From Flavobacteriaceae bacterium (GTDB lineage Bacteria > Bacteroidota > Bacteroidia > Flavobacteriales > Flavobacteriaceae): a stretch of DNA of 38,774 nt. The stretch covers positions 1 to 38,774 of the forward strand of contig JABGUL010000032.1 of assembly GCA_018646605.1 (NCBI GenBank), given 5' to 3'. Shown piece after piece: positions 23,986-33,337 of this stretch. The first letter of the stretch is position 1; every line of letters starts with the position of its first letter. A model generated the notes under the pieces. That model saw nothing but the letters and a program-made list of their open reading frames with translations, ran no database searches and was not told the DNA's origin. The position numbers and the translations under genes are program-made.

Positions 23986-25290
23986 ATGGAAAAAGTCACA
24001 CTATTTTGGTTTAGAAGAGATTTGAGAATCCAAGATAATTGTGGACTTTATCATGCTTTGAAGGGAGAAAATAGGGTAATTCCTATTTTTATTTTTGACA
24101 AAGAAATACTTAAAAAACTACCCAAGCAGGATGCTCGAGTAGAGATGATTTTATTAGCCTTGGGTGCCATTGATATTGCTATGAAGAGGAACCGATGTAA
24201 TGTTGGAAAGTATCATGGTACCCCGAAGGCTATTTTTTCAAAGCTAATTAAGCAGTGGAATATTGAAAAAGTAATCTGCAATGAAGATTATGAGCCCTAT
24301 GCTTCAGAGCGTGATAGTGAAATTAAAACTTTATTAGAAGCTGCAGGAATTCAGTTTGAATGTTATAAGGATCAAGTGATTTTTGAAAAAGAGGAGGTAG
24401 TTAAAGGTGACGGCACTCCCTACAAAGTTTATACTCCTTATTCCAGAAAATGGTTGGAAAAATATCAAGAAACACCCCTTCAATTTTATCCTTCAGAAGT
24501 AGAGCTCGATTCTTTAGCATCAAATGAAAGCCTCCCTGATTTAAACCTTTCTGACTTGGGTTTTGAAACGAGTGGTATTGCTCAGCCTGAATATCGATTT
24601 GATGACACACTCATTGATCAATATGAGGCGACACGAAATTTTCCAGCATTAGATCAAACTTCTCGATTGGGTGCCCACTTGCGTTTTGGAACTGTAAGCA
24701 TACGTCGGCTAGTTAATCAGGCATCCTCACGTTCTAATAATACATTTTTAAAAGAGTTGATTTGGAGAGAATTTTTCATGCAAATCTTGTGGCATTTTCC
24801 ATATACCCAGCAAAAAAGCTTTAAACCTCAATACGAAAGGATAATTTGGAGAAATAATCCTGATGAGTTTGAGAAATGGTGTGCGGGTGAGACCGGCTAT
24901 CCCCTTGTAGATGCGGGAATGCGTGAATTGAATGAGACTGGATTTATGCATAATAGGGTTAGAATGCTAGTAGGTAGTTTTTTGTGTAAGCATCTTTTGA
25001 TTGACTGGCGTTGGGGGGAATCCTATTTTGCTGAGAAACTATTGGATTATGAGATGTCAAGCAATGTCGGCAACTGGCAATGGGTTGCGGGTTGTGGTGT
25101 AGATGCAGCCCCTTACTTTCGTATTTTCAATCCTTCGGAACAGATAAAAAAGTTTGATAAACAGCTTCAGTATATCCAGAAATGGGTCCCTAACTTTCAA
25201 GAACTCGACTATCCTTCACCAATAGTAGATCACAAATATGCACGAGAACGTTGCTTGACGACCTACAAAGAAGCCTTAAATACTTTATGA
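23986..25290 (+). CDS. phrB: Class I CPD deoxyribodipyrimidine photolyase
   Basis: 434 residues. The N-terminal antenna domain starts with [13 protein letters not shown]. The FAD domain carries ELIWREF (with the Glu and Trp used for lesion contact in E. coli PhrB), [20 protein letters not shown] with the Met typical of CPD photolyases, LIDWRWGE, and GNWQWVAG near 361-368 followed by [11 protein letters not shown]. It uses blue light and reduced FAD to split cyclobutane pyrimidine dimers. The Trp electron-transfer positions appear intact. It is followed by DUF2256 with an ATGA overlap. The symbol phrB is by analogy with E. coli. Confidence 0.92.
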   Translation: MEKVTLFWFRRDLRIQDNCGLYHALKGENRVIPIFIFDKEILKKLPKQDARVEMILLALGAIDIAMKRNRCNVGKYHGTPKAIFSKLIKQWNIEKVICNEDYEPYASERDSEIKTLLEAAGIQFECYKDQVIFEKEEVVKGDGTPYKVYTPYSRKWLEKYQETPLQFYPSEVELDSLASNESLPDLNLSDLGFETSGIAQPEYRFDDTLIDQYEATRNFPALDQTSRLGAHLRFGTVSIRRLVNQASSRSNNTFLKELIWREFFMQILWHFPYTQQKSFKPQYERIIWRNNPDEFEKWCAGETGYPLVDAGMRELNETGFMHNRVRMLVGSFLCKHLLIDWRWGESYFAEKLLDYEMSSNVGNWQWVAGCGVDAAPYFRIFNPSEQIKKFDKQLQYIQKWVPNFQELDYPSPIVDHKYARERCLTTYKEALNTL

Positions 25291-25421
25291 AAGGGGTTTT
25301 AAAACAGAATCTCCCTGAGAAAATTTGTTCAACCTGTATGCGTCCTTTTAGCTGGAGAAAAAAATGGGAGCGGGATTGGGAAGCTGTAAAATATTGTAGT
25401 CAAAAATGTAAAATGCGATGA
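25287..25421 (+). CDS. DUF2256 small four-cysteine protein
   Basis: 44 residues, missed by length filters. The ATG overlaps the photolyase stop (ATGA at 25287-25290) and the TGA overlaps the Cry-DASH start (ATGA at 25418-25421), so it is fully embedded in the operon. It has C14-x2-C17 and C37-x3-C41, likely a zinc or other metal knuckle, around a basic/aromatic core ([18 protein letters not shown]). This matches DUF2256, a family often found beside photolyase or cryptochrome genes. Function unknown. It could aid DNA or partner binding by a photolyase. Confidence 0.88.
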   Translation: MKGVLKQNLPEKICSTCMRPFSWRKKWERDWEAVKYCSQKCKMR

Positions 25422-26719
25422 AGACTGCCTTGGTATGGTTGCGTAATGATCTTCGATTTGAAGATCAAAATTCATTCTTTACGGCTTGTCAAGAGCATGA
25501 AAGAGTAGTGGCTTATTTTTCTTTTGAACCAAAGGATTATGATAAAACAATGTGGGGATTTACAAAAACAGGAAAATTCAGAACTCACTTTCTTTTAGAA
25601 ACATTACGTTCTTTACAAACAGAGCTAGAGAATAAAAATATTTCACTTATTGTGGAAAATAGATCTGCAGCAACAGGGATTCCTTTCTGGTTAGACCAGC
25701 TTAAAGCGACAGCACTCTTTTTTCAAGAAGAATGGACATTTGAGGAGAAGATGATTTCAGATGCAGTTGTCAATCAAATCTCTAATGATATAAATGTCTA
25801 TTCTCATTACGATCAATTCCTATACCATCCAGAGGATGTTTCCATGGAAATTCAATCCATTCCTAAGGTGTTTACTGAATTTAGAAAAAAATGCGAAAAA
25901 TTTAGCAACATCAGGCCTTGTTTTAGTGCCCCAAAAGTTTTGAATAAAAGCTCTTTGTTATCCGAAACTCCAGCTATGCCTGTTCTAGAAGACTTTGAAT
26001 TTACACCTTTTACTCATCATGCCAATTCAGCATTCCCTTTTAAAGGGGGAATGGTTTCAGGTCTCGATCATTTGCAAAATTACTTTTGGAATACCAAACG
26101 ACTCTCGTATTATAAACAAACAAGAAATGGCTTGGTGGGTGTAGGTTATAGTTCAAAATTTTCTCCTTGGTTGGCAAATGGATCACTGTCTGCAAGAGTA
26201 ATCTACTGGGAAGTTATGCGCTACGAAAAAGAAGTTAAAAAAAACGAATCCACCTACTGGCTTATTTTTGAGTTACTTTGGAGAGACTATTTTAAGTATA
26301 TTTCTTTAAAGCATGGTAATTCAATCTTTCATTTAGGTGGGATTCTTAAGAAAGAATACACATGGAATTCTAAACAAGAGGATTTCCTCAAGTGGGTTGA
26401 AGGAGAAACAGCAGAGCCTTTTGTAAATGCAAACATGATTGAGTTGAAAAAAACAGGTTTCATGAGCAATCGCGGAAGACAAAATGTAGCGAGCTATTTT
26501 GCTAAAAACATGATGATGGACTGGCGTATGGGCGCTGCTTATTTTGAACGGCAACTTGTAGATTATGATGTGCACAGTAACTGGGGTAATTGGATGTATG
26601 TCGCTGGAGTTGGAAATGACCCAAGAGACAGAAAATTCAATATTAAACTTCAGGCAGAACGTTATGATTCTAATGGAAAATATCAAAACCTGTGGCTGCA
26701 AAATTCTTTATTTGAATGA
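25418..26719 (+). CDS. Cryptochrome DASH
   Basis: 433 residues. DASH-type signatures are clear: [32 protein letters not shown], and the run [19 protein letters not shown] followed by PRDRKFNI. An N-terminal antenna-like domain begins [13 protein letters not shown]. Cry-DASH proteins bind FAD and usually a folate, and repair CPDs in single-stranded or looped DNA or signal blue light. The C-terminus ends soon after the [12 protein letters not shown] segment with no extension. It overlaps DUF2256 and the Fe-S photolyase gene by four bases each. The sequence cannot tell whether it is a repair enzyme or a sensor. Confidence 0.93.
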   Translation: MKTALVWLRNDLRFEDQNSFFTACQEHERVVAYFSFEPKDYDKTMWGFTKTGKFRTHFLLETLRSLQTELENKNISLIVENRSAATGIPFWLDQLKATALFFQEEWTFEEKMISDAVVNQISNDINVYSHYDQFLYHPEDVSMEIQSIPKVFTEFRKKCEKFSNIRPCFSAPKVLNKSSLLSETPAMPVLEDFEFTPFTHHANSAFPFKGGMVSGLDHLQNYFWNTKRLSYYKQTRNGLVGVGYSSKFSPWLANGSLSARVIYWEVMRYEKEVKKNESTYWLIFELLWRDYFKYISLKHGNSIFHLGGILKKEYTWNSKQEDFLKWVEGETAEPFVNANMIELKKTGFMSNRGRQNVASYFAKNMMMDWRMGAAYFERQLVDYDVHSNWGNWMYVAGVGNDPRDRKFNIKLQAERYDSNGKYQNLWLQNSLFE

Positions 26720-28248
26720 TTTTAAGACTACTCCTTGGCGATCAATTAAATTTAAACCACTCTTGGTTTGAAAAAGTGGATGATTCTGTTTGTTATGTCA
26801 TAATGGAAGTGCAACAAGAAACTAATTATGTCAAACATCACATACAAAAAGTCATTGCCTTCTTCAATGCGATGCGACAGTTTAAAACTGATTTAGAACA
26901 AAGGGGACACCGTGTTCACTATATAGAATTAAATGACAAGACCAATTCACAAAGCTTAACTAAAAATCTACTTCATCTCATTGATGTCTACCAAGCGAGG
27001 GTGTTTGAATATCAATATCCAGATGAATATAGGCTTGATAAACAATTAGAAGATTTTTGTAAAACACTTTCAATCCGAACAAATACGATAGATACAGAAC
27101 ATTTTATGACATCGAGAACTTTTTTGTCCTCCTTTTTTGAGGGAAAAAAACAATTGGTGATGGAGTATTTTTATCGTAGAATTCGAAAAGATTTTAACCT
27201 ACTCATGGAAGGGGAAAATCCATTGGGTGGTGCCTGGAATTTTGATAAAAATAATAGGAATAAATGGAAAGGATCTCCCATTATACCAAAAGCTTATAGG
27301 GTTGATTCTTCTAATCTAGATTCATTAACAACAATGTTGCGAGAAGAGGAGGTCACTACCTTAGGAACGATAGATTCTACTTCTTTTTTATATCCTGCTT
27401 CACGAAAGGAAGCCCTTTTGCAGTTAGAATATTTTAATAAAAACCTACTAAGGTATTTTGGTTTTTATCAGGATGCGATGCATACTGAAGAAGTTAATTT
27501 ATTTCATTCTCGTTTGTCTTTTGCTTTAAACACAAAAATGGTCACTCCATTAGAAGTTGTTCAGTCTGTGATTGATTACCACCATCAAAATGAAGATGAA
27601 ATCGACATTTCACAAGTGGAAGGTTTTGTTCGTCAAATTATTGGATGGAGAGAATATATGCGTGGTATTTATTGGAGAGAAATGCCAGCGTATGGGCAAA
27701 AAAATGCTTTGGATAATCACAATACCCTTCCAAACTTTTATTGGACAGGTGAAACAAACATGAATTGTTTAAAGCAGAGCATTAAAAATTCTCTAGATCA
27801 TGCTTATGCCCATCATATTCAGCGTTTAATGGTTACAGGTAATTTTGCACTGCTTGCACAAGTTCATCCTGATGAAGTTGACCGCTGGTATCTGGGGGTA
27901 TATGCTGATGCGGTAGAGTGGGTTCAACTTCCCAATACACGTGGAATGAGTCAGTGGGCAGATGGTGGAATTGTAGCTACAAAGCCATATGTTTCTGCGG
28001 CAGCTTACATTCATAAGATGAGCAATTATTGTGAGGGTTGTAAGTACGATAAGAAAAAGCGTGTCGGTGATGATGCTTGCCCATTCAATAGCCTTTATTG
28101 GAATTTTCTAGATGATAAAAAACAATATTTTGCAAAAAACAACCGTATGGCAATGATGCTTAGATTGCTAGAAAAAATTCCACCAACAGAATTGGCGGAC
28201 CTTAAAGAAAGGGCCTATAAAATCATTTCTAATCCAGATGAGTATTAA
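26716..28248 (+). CDS. Fe-S bacterial cryptochrome/(6-4) photolyase (PhrB-like, FeS-BCP)
   Basis: 510 residues. The four iron-sulfur ligands known from Agrobacterium PhrB are all present, at C351 (MNCLKQS), C439 and C442 (NYCEGCKY) and C455 (DDACPF). The [12 protein letters not shown] segment (365-376) carries the conserved histidine used in (6-4) repair. The N-terminus [12 protein letters not shown] is typical. Family members bind FAD, a [4Fe-4S] cluster and the lumazine antenna, and repair (6-4) photoproducts. Its start overlaps Cry-DASH by four bases and its end overlaps the next gene by eleven. All key residues look intact. Confidence 0.93.
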   Translation: MILRLLLGDQLNLNHSWFEKVDDSVCYVIMEVQQETNYVKHHIQKVIAFFNAMRQFKTDLEQRGHRVHYIELNDKTNSQSLTKNLLHLIDVYQARVFEYQYPDEYRLDKQLEDFCKTLSIRTNTIDTEHFMTSRTFLSSFFEGKKQLVMEYFYRRIRKDFNLLMEGENPLGGAWNFDKNNRNKWKGSPIIPKAYRVDSSNLDSLTTMLREEEVTTLGTIDSTSFLYPASRKEALLQLEYFNKNLLRYFGFYQDAMHTEEVNLFHSRLSFALNTKMVTPLEVVQSVIDYHHQNEDEIDISQVEGFVRQIIGWREYMRGIYWREMPAYGQKNALDNHNTLPNFYWTGETNMNCLKQSIKNSLDHAYAHHIQRLMVTGNFALLAQVHPDEVDRWYLGVYADAVEWVQLPNTRGMSQWADGGIVATKPYVSAAAYIHKMSNYCEGCKYDKKKRVGDDACPFNSLYWNFLDDKKQYFAKNNRMAMMLRLLEKIPPTELADLKERAYKIISNPDEY

Positions 28249-29710
28249 TAAAAAGGAACTTGCTGTTGTTTGGTTGAAAAGAGATTTGCGTCTTTCTGAT
28301 CATGAGGCGTTACACAATGCTTTAGCAACTAAAAAGCGATGTCTTTTGATGTATGTTTTTGAAGACATATTACTCAGTGATTTTCATTACAGCGCAAGAC
28401 ATTTTGATTTTATTAAGCAATCTATTGTGGAAATGAATAATCAGTTGAAGTTATTCAACACCCGAGTGCTTTGTTTGAAAGGATCAGTTATAGAAGCTTT
28501 AGATACACTTTCAGAACAGTATTCTATTGCTTTGTATTCTCATCAAGAAACAGGAATAGGTCTCACTTTTGAACGGGATAAATCAGTAAAGCAATGGGCA
28601 GATAAGAATGGTGTTCATTGGAATGAATTTTTACAGCAAGGAGTGTTCAGAGGATTGCCAAATCGGAAAAAATGGATTCATTTATGGACTGCTCATATGA
28701 ATCGTCCACTTTTTAATTTTTCTCCGGAAGACGATCAGTTCATTTCTGCGGAGTTAATTTGTGAATTTGAAAAAGAATTTGAAGTCATGGAACTTAACAC
28801 TCCCAAATCTCAATGGTTTCAACCGGGGGGTGAACAAAAGGCAAGCCGCTATCTCAATTCGTTTTTTGAAAGGCGGTATTTAAATTATCAAAAACATATT
28901 TCAAAACCCGATCTAGCAAGAAAGAGTTGCAGTCGACTGTCTCCTTATATCGCCTGGGGTAATATTTCCATGCGTCAAGTATTGCAAAGAACACAAGAAG
29001 AAAAGGAAAGAGGGAATAAAAGTAGAGCACTTGTTTCTTTTGGTTCACGATTGCGATGGCAGGCTCATTTTATACAGAAGTTCGAAATGGAATGCAGTAT
29101 GGAATACAAAAGTATTAATAAGGGGTACCATGCGTTGGTAAAGGAAAAAAGGGTCGATTATCTAAAAGCATGGGAAACAGGACATACAGGAATCCCAATG
29201 GTAGATGCAGCCATGCGCTGTTTGGTCACGACAGGCTATTTGAATTTCAGAATGCGAGCCTTGGTAGTTTCTTTTGTTATCCACCAGTTATGGCAACCTT
29301 GGCAATCAATTTCAGGATTTTTGGCACGACAATTTCTTGACTTTGAACCCGGTATACATTTTCCTCAAATTCAAATGCAGGCAGGGGAAACTGGTATTAA
29401 TACCTTACGTATATATAACCCTGTAAAAAATGGACTTGAGCATGATCCTCAAGGAAAATTTGTGTCAAAATGGATTCCAGAGCTACAGAAACTTCCAGAG
29501 CGTTTTCTGCATACTCCATGGGAAATTACGCCACTAGAATCTTCCTTATATGATTTTAAATTAGGGGAGGATTATCCACATCCAATTGTGGATATTGATA
29601 CGACAAGAGATAAGGCAAGTCAAATTCTCTGGAACCTTCAAAAAAATAGTTTGGTAAAAAAAGAAAGTAAACGAATTTTAAATAGGCACACGCTACCCAA
29701 TAGAAAATGA
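28238..29710 (+). CDS. Divergent photolyase/cryptochrome-family protein
   Basis: 490 residues. The antenna domain starts [16 protein letters not shown], and the FAD domain has [17 protein letters not shown] and [10 protein letters not shown]. Several canonical residues differ: the ELIWREF lesion-contact motif reads SRLRWQAHF (Glu to Arg), MHNR reads LNFR, and the FAD-side NNGGWQW reads as a GIHFPQIQ stretch near 372-379. Thus the FAD-proximal Trp and the Asn facing FAD N5 appear absent, while the two outer Trps (in PWQSISG and KAWETG) remain. By-eye alignment only. The protein may bind FAD but act other than as a standard photolyase. It overlaps the upstream gene by eleven bases. Confidence 0.86.
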   Translation: MSINKKELAVVWLKRDLRLSDHEALHNALATKKRCLLMYVFEDILLSDFHYSARHFDFIKQSIVEMNNQLKLFNTRVLCLKGSVIEALDTLSEQYSIALYSHQETGIGLTFERDKSVKQWADKNGVHWNEFLQQGVFRGLPNRKKWIHLWTAHMNRPLFNFSPEDDQFISAELICEFEKEFEVMELNTPKSQWFQPGGEQKASRYLNSFFERRYLNYQKHISKPDLARKSCSRLSPYIAWGNISMRQVLQRTQEEKERGNKSRALVSFGSRLRWQAHFIQKFEMECSMEYKSINKGYHALVKEKRVDYLKAWETGHTGIPMVDAAMRCLVTTGYLNFRMRALVVSFVIHQLWQPWQSISGFLARQFLDFEPGIHFPQIQMQAGETGINTLRIYNPVKNGLEHDPQGKFVSKWIPELQKLPERFLHTPWEITPLESSLYDFKLGEDYPHPIVDIDTTRDKASQILWNLQKNSLVKKESKRILNRHTLPNRK

Positions 29711-29997
29711 TGATGAAAAATAAAATTGAACTAGATGCAATTCAAATTGACCGTATTATTGAAATGGCCTGGGAAGACAGAACTCCTTTTGATGCTATAG
29801 TACTCCAATTTGGATTAAAAGAACAAGATGTCATTTCTCTAATGCGAAGAGAAATGAAACCCTCTAGTTTTAAAATGTGGCGAGCCAGAGTGCAGGGGAG
29901 AAAAACAAAACACAGTAAGAGTCGTTCTGAAACGGTTGCTCGTTTTAAGTGTTCCCGTCAGCGCAATATCAGTAATAATAAAGTGTCTAAGCGTTAA
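29707..29997 (+). CDS. TIGR03643/DUF2805 family small HTH-like protein
   Basis: 96 residues. The family core runs from [17 protein letters not shown] to [15 protein letters not shown]. The middle ([22 protein letters not shown]) reads like a helix-turn-helix, and the last 35 residues are strongly basic ([15 protein letters not shown]...KVSKR), so DNA binding is plausible. It overlaps the previous gene by ATGA and is the last gene of the photolyase operon. Three consecutive ATG codons occur at 29707, 29710 and 29713, so the exact start is uncertain by two residues. Function unknown. Confidence 0.86.
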   Translation: MMMKNKIELDAIQIDRIIEMAWEDRTPFDAIVLQFGLKEQDVISLMRREMKPSSFKMWRARVQGRKTKHSKSRSETVARFKCSRQRNISNNKVSKR

Positions 29998-30022
29998 TTT
30001 TTGTAACTTAAATACAAAAATT
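29996..30022. promoter_or_regulatory. Perfect inverted repeat just before the DUF1801 start
   Basis: AATTTTTGTA (29996-30005) and TACAAAAATT (30013-30022) are exact complements around a 7-base spacer. The repeat begins in the TAA of the TIGR03643 gene and ends one base before the ATG at 30024. It could be an operator, a leader hairpin that affects translation, or a weak operon end. No T tract follows it. Confidence 0.4.
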
Positions 30023-30023
30023 C

Positions 30024-30440
30024 ATGTCTTCAAATAAAACAAAACCTACTGCAACATCGATACCTCTTTTCTTAAACTCAATTGTTCCAGAACAAAAGCA
30101 AAAGGATAGCAGGAAATTGTATACCCTTATGGAGAGAGTTACAGGTGCTCATGGTATTTTATGGGGAACTTCTATTATTGGTTTTGGTGATTATCATTAT
30201 AAATATCAAAGTGGGAGAGAGGGGGATTGGTTTTTGATAGGCTTTTCACCAAGAAAAAAGGCCTTAACAGTCTATCTAATGTGTGATGTTTCTCATGAAA
30301 AAATTGCTTTTGAAGGACTTGGCAAGTTCACAAAAGGAAAGGGATGTCTATATATAAAAAAGCTTGAAGATATAGATTTGGCTATTTTAGAGAAAATTTT
30401 AAAAACCAGTATTTCACTAACCGTTAGAAGAAATCAGTAG
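30024..30440 (+). CDS. DUF1801 family protein
   Basis: 138 residues. The DUF1801/YdhG-like pattern is visible: an N-terminal helix (DSRKLYTLMERVTG), then GFGDYHYKYQSGREGDWFLIGF, a strand pair KKALTVYLM, and LGKFTKGKGCLYIKKLEDID. The family has a frataxin-like fold of unclear function. It follows the photolyase operon by 26 bases across an inverted repeat, so it may be the last gene of that unit or separately controlled. Its end overlaps the convergent gene by seven bases. Confidence 0.84.
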   Translation: MSSNKTKPTATSIPLFLNSIVPEQKQKDSRKLYTLMERVTGAHGILWGTSIIGFGDYHYKYQSGREGDWFLIGFSPRKKALTVYLMCDVSHEKIAFEGLGKFTKGKGCLYIKKLEDIDLAILEKILKTSISLTVRRNQ

Positions 30441-31270
30441 CTTACGTCTAAATTCATACCTACACTTACATTTCCTATTTTTATCCAATTGCCTTGACTT
30501 ACTTCTCTAGCGTAAAGGGGTGCTCCAAAAAAGCCTCCAGAGAAAAATAATTTTCCAGGACCTAAATCTTCTATCCATTCTATAGTGATGAAAAATTCTT
30601 TGTCTATTACAATTTCATAGGGGGTTAAATCAAGACTCACAATTCCTGAGCTAACATCGGTTTCAAGGAAAATATTTTTCTTAAGTATTGTTTTATTTGG
30701 AAGACCGTTTAAAACATCATACAGATTAACACGAAATTTTATGGGTCCATAATCATTTTCTACAATTGAAATATTGAACTTTTTTAAAATCATTGGACGT
30801 TTCCTAGCTCTAACAATAAAGCCCATTTCATTACCAAGCTTGTTTGAAGTAAACGAAGCATAAATTGTCTTTGAGGTTGTTTTGTTTCCAAGTTTTTTAA
30901 TTTGAAACTCTCGTCTGGCTGAGGTTAAAATGACTTCCTCTAAAGCTGTTGTCTCTTCGGAAAGATAAATTTCAAGAGGATTTTGTTTTAAATAATCACT
31001 TAAAATATAAGTTTTAGATTCAAAGCCAATCATCGAAAAGCGAAGGGTGTCTTTTCCATTTTGCTGTGCGTTGACCTCAAATTGAAAATAACCCTCATCA
31101 TCTGATACTGTTCCAATATTTTTGTTTAGTACCCCAATATTTACATAGGGAATGGGCTCTTTAGTAGCTGAATCTAGTACCTGGCCAATTAGTGAAGTTT
31201 GAGCCCATATGGGCAGAACAAAAAACACACTTAGAGCGAATATTAGTAGGGAAAGAATTTTCTTTTTCAT
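30434..31270 (-). CDS. Secreted protein with carboxypeptidase-regulatory-like domain
   Basis: 278 residues with a Sec signal peptide (cleavage near PIWAQ). Residues ~25-105 match the CarboxypepD_reg-like/Ig-like domain: LIGQVLDSATKEPIPYVNIG followed by a GTVSDDEGYF stretch. In Bacteroidota this domain also starts TonB-dependent receptors, but no plug or barrel follows here. The rest (FKVNLYDVLNGLPNKTIL-type region) is unassigned beta-rich sequence ending in a strand. It lies 18 bases after murA on the same strand. Function unknown. Envelope or outer-membrane location is inferred from the signal. Confidence 0.82.
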   Translation of the reverse strand: MKKKILSLLIFALSVFFVLPIWAQTSLIGQVLDSATKEPIPYVNIGVLNKNIGTVSDDEGYFQFEVNAQQNGKDTLRFSMIGFESKTYILSDYLKQNPLEIYLSEETTALEEVILTSARREFQIKKLGNKTTSKTIYASFTSNKLGNEMGFIVRARKRPMILKKFNISIVENDYGPIKFRVNLYDVLNGLPNKTILKKNIFLETDVSSGIVSLDLTPYEIVIDKEFFITIEWIEDLGPGKLFFSGGFFGAPLYAREVSQGNWIKIGNVSVGMNLDVSY

Positions 31271-31288
31271 GGGGTTTAAAAGAAAAAT

Positions 31289-32602
31289 TTATGTTTTTAT
31301 TCGTTTTATTTTTGCGCCAATTTTTTTCAATCGATTTTCAATATCTTCATAACCACGGTCAATTTGTTCAATGTTATGAATAGTACTTGTTCCTTTTGCA
31401 GATAGTGCTGCAATAAGTAAAGAGACACCTGCTCTAATGTCAGGCGAAGTGAGGGTTGCTGCACTAAGTTTGGATTCAAAATCATTACCAATTACGGATG
31501 CTCTATGAGGATCACATAAAATAATCTTGGCCCCCATGTCAATTAATTTATCGACAAAAAATAATCTGCTTTCAAACATTTTTTGATGTACCAACACACT
31601 CCCTCTTGCTTGTGTAGCAACAACTAAAATAATACTTAGTAAATCAGGTGTAAATCCTGGCCAGGGAGCATCAGATATGGTAAGGATAGAACCATCAATA
31701 TAACTTTGCACTTCATAACCATTGGTGTGTGCAGGAATATAAATGTCATCTCCTTTTTTCTCAATTGTTATTCCTAGTTTTCGGAACACATTGGGCATTT
31801 GTCCTAAATATTCCCAACGTACATTTTTGATAGTGATTTCACTTTGCGTCATTGCAGCTAGTCCAACCCAACTACCTATTTCAATCATATCGGGAAGAAG
31901 TGTGTGTTCTGTTCCTCCTAAGGTTTTTACTCCCTCTATGGTTAATAAATTTGAGCCAATCCCCTCAATTTTTGCTCCCATCCTGTTGAGCATGAGACAA
32001 AGTTGCTGTAAATACGGTTCACAGGCAGCGTTATAAATTGATGTTGTTCCTTCCGCTAAAACAGCTGCCATTAGTATGTTTGCAGTTCCTGTTACCGAAG
32101 CCTCATCAAGAAGCATGTCGGTACCGATTAATTTTTTAGCTTCAACACTATAAAAATAATCTTCTTTATTGTAGTTAAACGATGCTCCTAGTTTTATCAA
32201 ACCTTCAAAATGAGTATCTAATCTACGTCTTCCAATTTTATCTCCCCCGGGTCTTGGAATGCTACCTTTGCCAAATCGAGCTAAAAGAGGACCAACAAGC
32301 ATGATTGAGCCACGAAGCCCTTTCCCGTCAATTTTGAACTGATCTGAGGTTAAATAATCTAAGTCAACAGCATCTGCTTTAAAGCGATAACTACCCTTGC
32401 TTATTTTTTCAACTTTCACGCCAAAATTTTTGAGAAGTTGAATTAGCTTGTTGACATCTACAATGTCAGGAATATTGTGAATATTAATCTCTTCGGAGGT
32501 AAGTAAAACGGCACATAGGATTTGTAACGCTTCATTTTTTGCTCCTTGTGGAGTAATTGAACCTTTTAAAGGTTGGCCGCCTTCAATAACAAATGATTCC
32601 AT
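31289..32602 (-). CDS. murA: UDP-N-acetylglucosamine 1-carboxyvinyltransferase
   Basis: 437 residues, EPT (inside-out barrel) family. It transfers enolpyruvyl from PEP to UDP-GlcNAc, the first committed peptidoglycan step in the cytosol. Visible are the N-terminal Lys site QGAKNEAL (K22), a PRPGGDKIGRRRLDTH loop and KMFESRLFF near the C-terminus. The loop residue equal to E. coli Cys115 is aspartate here (D121, codon at 32242-32240), a change known to make MurA insensitive to fosfomycin in other bacteria. It lies eight bases after the DUF4290 gene, likely co-transcribed. Confidence 0.95.
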   Translation of the reverse strand: MESFVIEGGQPLKGSITPQGAKNEALQILCAVLLTSEEINIHNIPDIVDVNKLIQLLKNFGVKVEKISKGSYRFKADAVDLDYLTSDQFKIDGKGLRGSIMLVGPLLARFGKGSIPRPGGDKIGRRRLDTHFEGLIKLGASFNYNKEDYFYSVEAKKLIGTDMLLDEASVTGTANILMAAVLAEGTTSIYNAACEPYLQQLCLMLNRMGAKIEGIGSNLLTIEGVKTLGGTEHTLLPDMIEIGSWVGLAAMTQSEITIKNVRWEYLGQMPNVFRKLGITIEKKGDDIYIPAHTNGYEVQSYIDGSILTISDAPWPGFTPDLLSIILVVATQARGSVLVHQKMFESRLFFVDKLIDMGAKIILCDPHRASVIGNDFESKLSAATLTSPDIRAGVSLLIAALSAKGTSTIHNIEQIDRGYEDIENRLKKIGAKIKRIKT

Positions 32603-32609
32603 GGATTAT

Positions 32610-33251
32610 TTAGTATCGTTTTCTGTTGTTTCTTTTAGGGTTTTTCTTCATGTTACTTTTGGGACCATTACCATTTTTGGTTTTGAATTTCAATAATTCA
32701 CCAGAGTCAGTCAAGGGAAGTTGTGCTGCTGCTACTTTGAGTTTTCCATTGGAAAGTTCGTCTAGATGAGCCAATATGACTGCATCTTCAACGGTGTCTT
32801 TATTCCAACCTAGAAAACACTTTTTCATGTGGTTTGCAATAGTAAATATCAAAACCTCTTTAAGTTCATTTTCTTCCCAACTCGAAGCTACATCAATCAT
32901 GCGTTTGATGTTATTTCCATAAAAGCGATATTTGGGAAAATTTTGAGGATAGGCTAATTTACCTGGCTTTGCTGCCAATACTTCGGCTTGTGGCTTCTCA
33001 AAAGGACTGTCTACATCGATATCAAAATTGGCCATGATAAAGAATTGATCCCATAGTTTATGCTGGAAATCAGGAACATCTCGTAAATGTGGATTGAGAT
33101 TTCCCATTACACCAATAATGGCTTTTGCTTTTTTGTTGCGTTCAACAGCATCAGATTCAGCCATGGCTTGTTCAATCATGATGTGTATGTGTCTTCCGTA
33201 TTCCGGGATAATTAATTGCTTGCGCTTTGTGTTGTACTGCAAGGTTTCCAT
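32610..33251 (-). CDS. DUF4290 domain-containing protein
   Basis: 213 residues, no signal peptide, probably cytosolic. The family start METLQYNTKRKQLIIPEYGR and the MGNLNPHLRDVPDFQHKLWD segment are clear. The C-terminal ~25 residues are low-complexity and strongly basic (KNGNGPKSNMKKNPKRNNRK), suggesting contact with nucleic acid. DUF4290 is a Bacteroidota family of unknown function, and its adjacency to murA is usual in Flavobacteriaceae as far as I recall. The gene is first in a DUF4290-murA pair. Confidence 0.88.
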   Translation of the reverse strand: METLQYNTKRKQLIIPEYGRHIHIMIEQAMAESDAVERNKKAKAIIGVMGNLNPHLRDVPDFQHKLWDQFFIMANFDIDVDSPFEKPQAEVLAAKPGKLAYPQNFPKYRFYGNNIKRMIDVASSWEENELKEVLIFTIANHMKKCFLGWNKDTVEDAVILAHLDELSNGKLKVAAAQLPLTDSGELLKFKTKNGNGPKSNMKKNPKRNNRKRY

Positions 33252-33337
33252 AAAAAAGGGTTGCTAGTTGCTAAGTGTAGTGTAATAATGCTGCAAAATA
33301 ATAAATTCAATTGAATCAACACTACTTTTGGTTAAAA

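Noticed and set aside
23986-29710. Recent tandem duplication as the origin of the four photolyase genes
   Set aside because: The four proteins differ in family motifs, length and cofactor residues, so they are old, separate subfamilies brought together rather than recent copies.
33305-33316. ATTCAATTGAAT palindrome upstream of DUF4290 as an operator
   Set aside because: A 12-base AT-rich palindrome is expected by chance in such spacers, and it is not placed clearly relative to a promoter.
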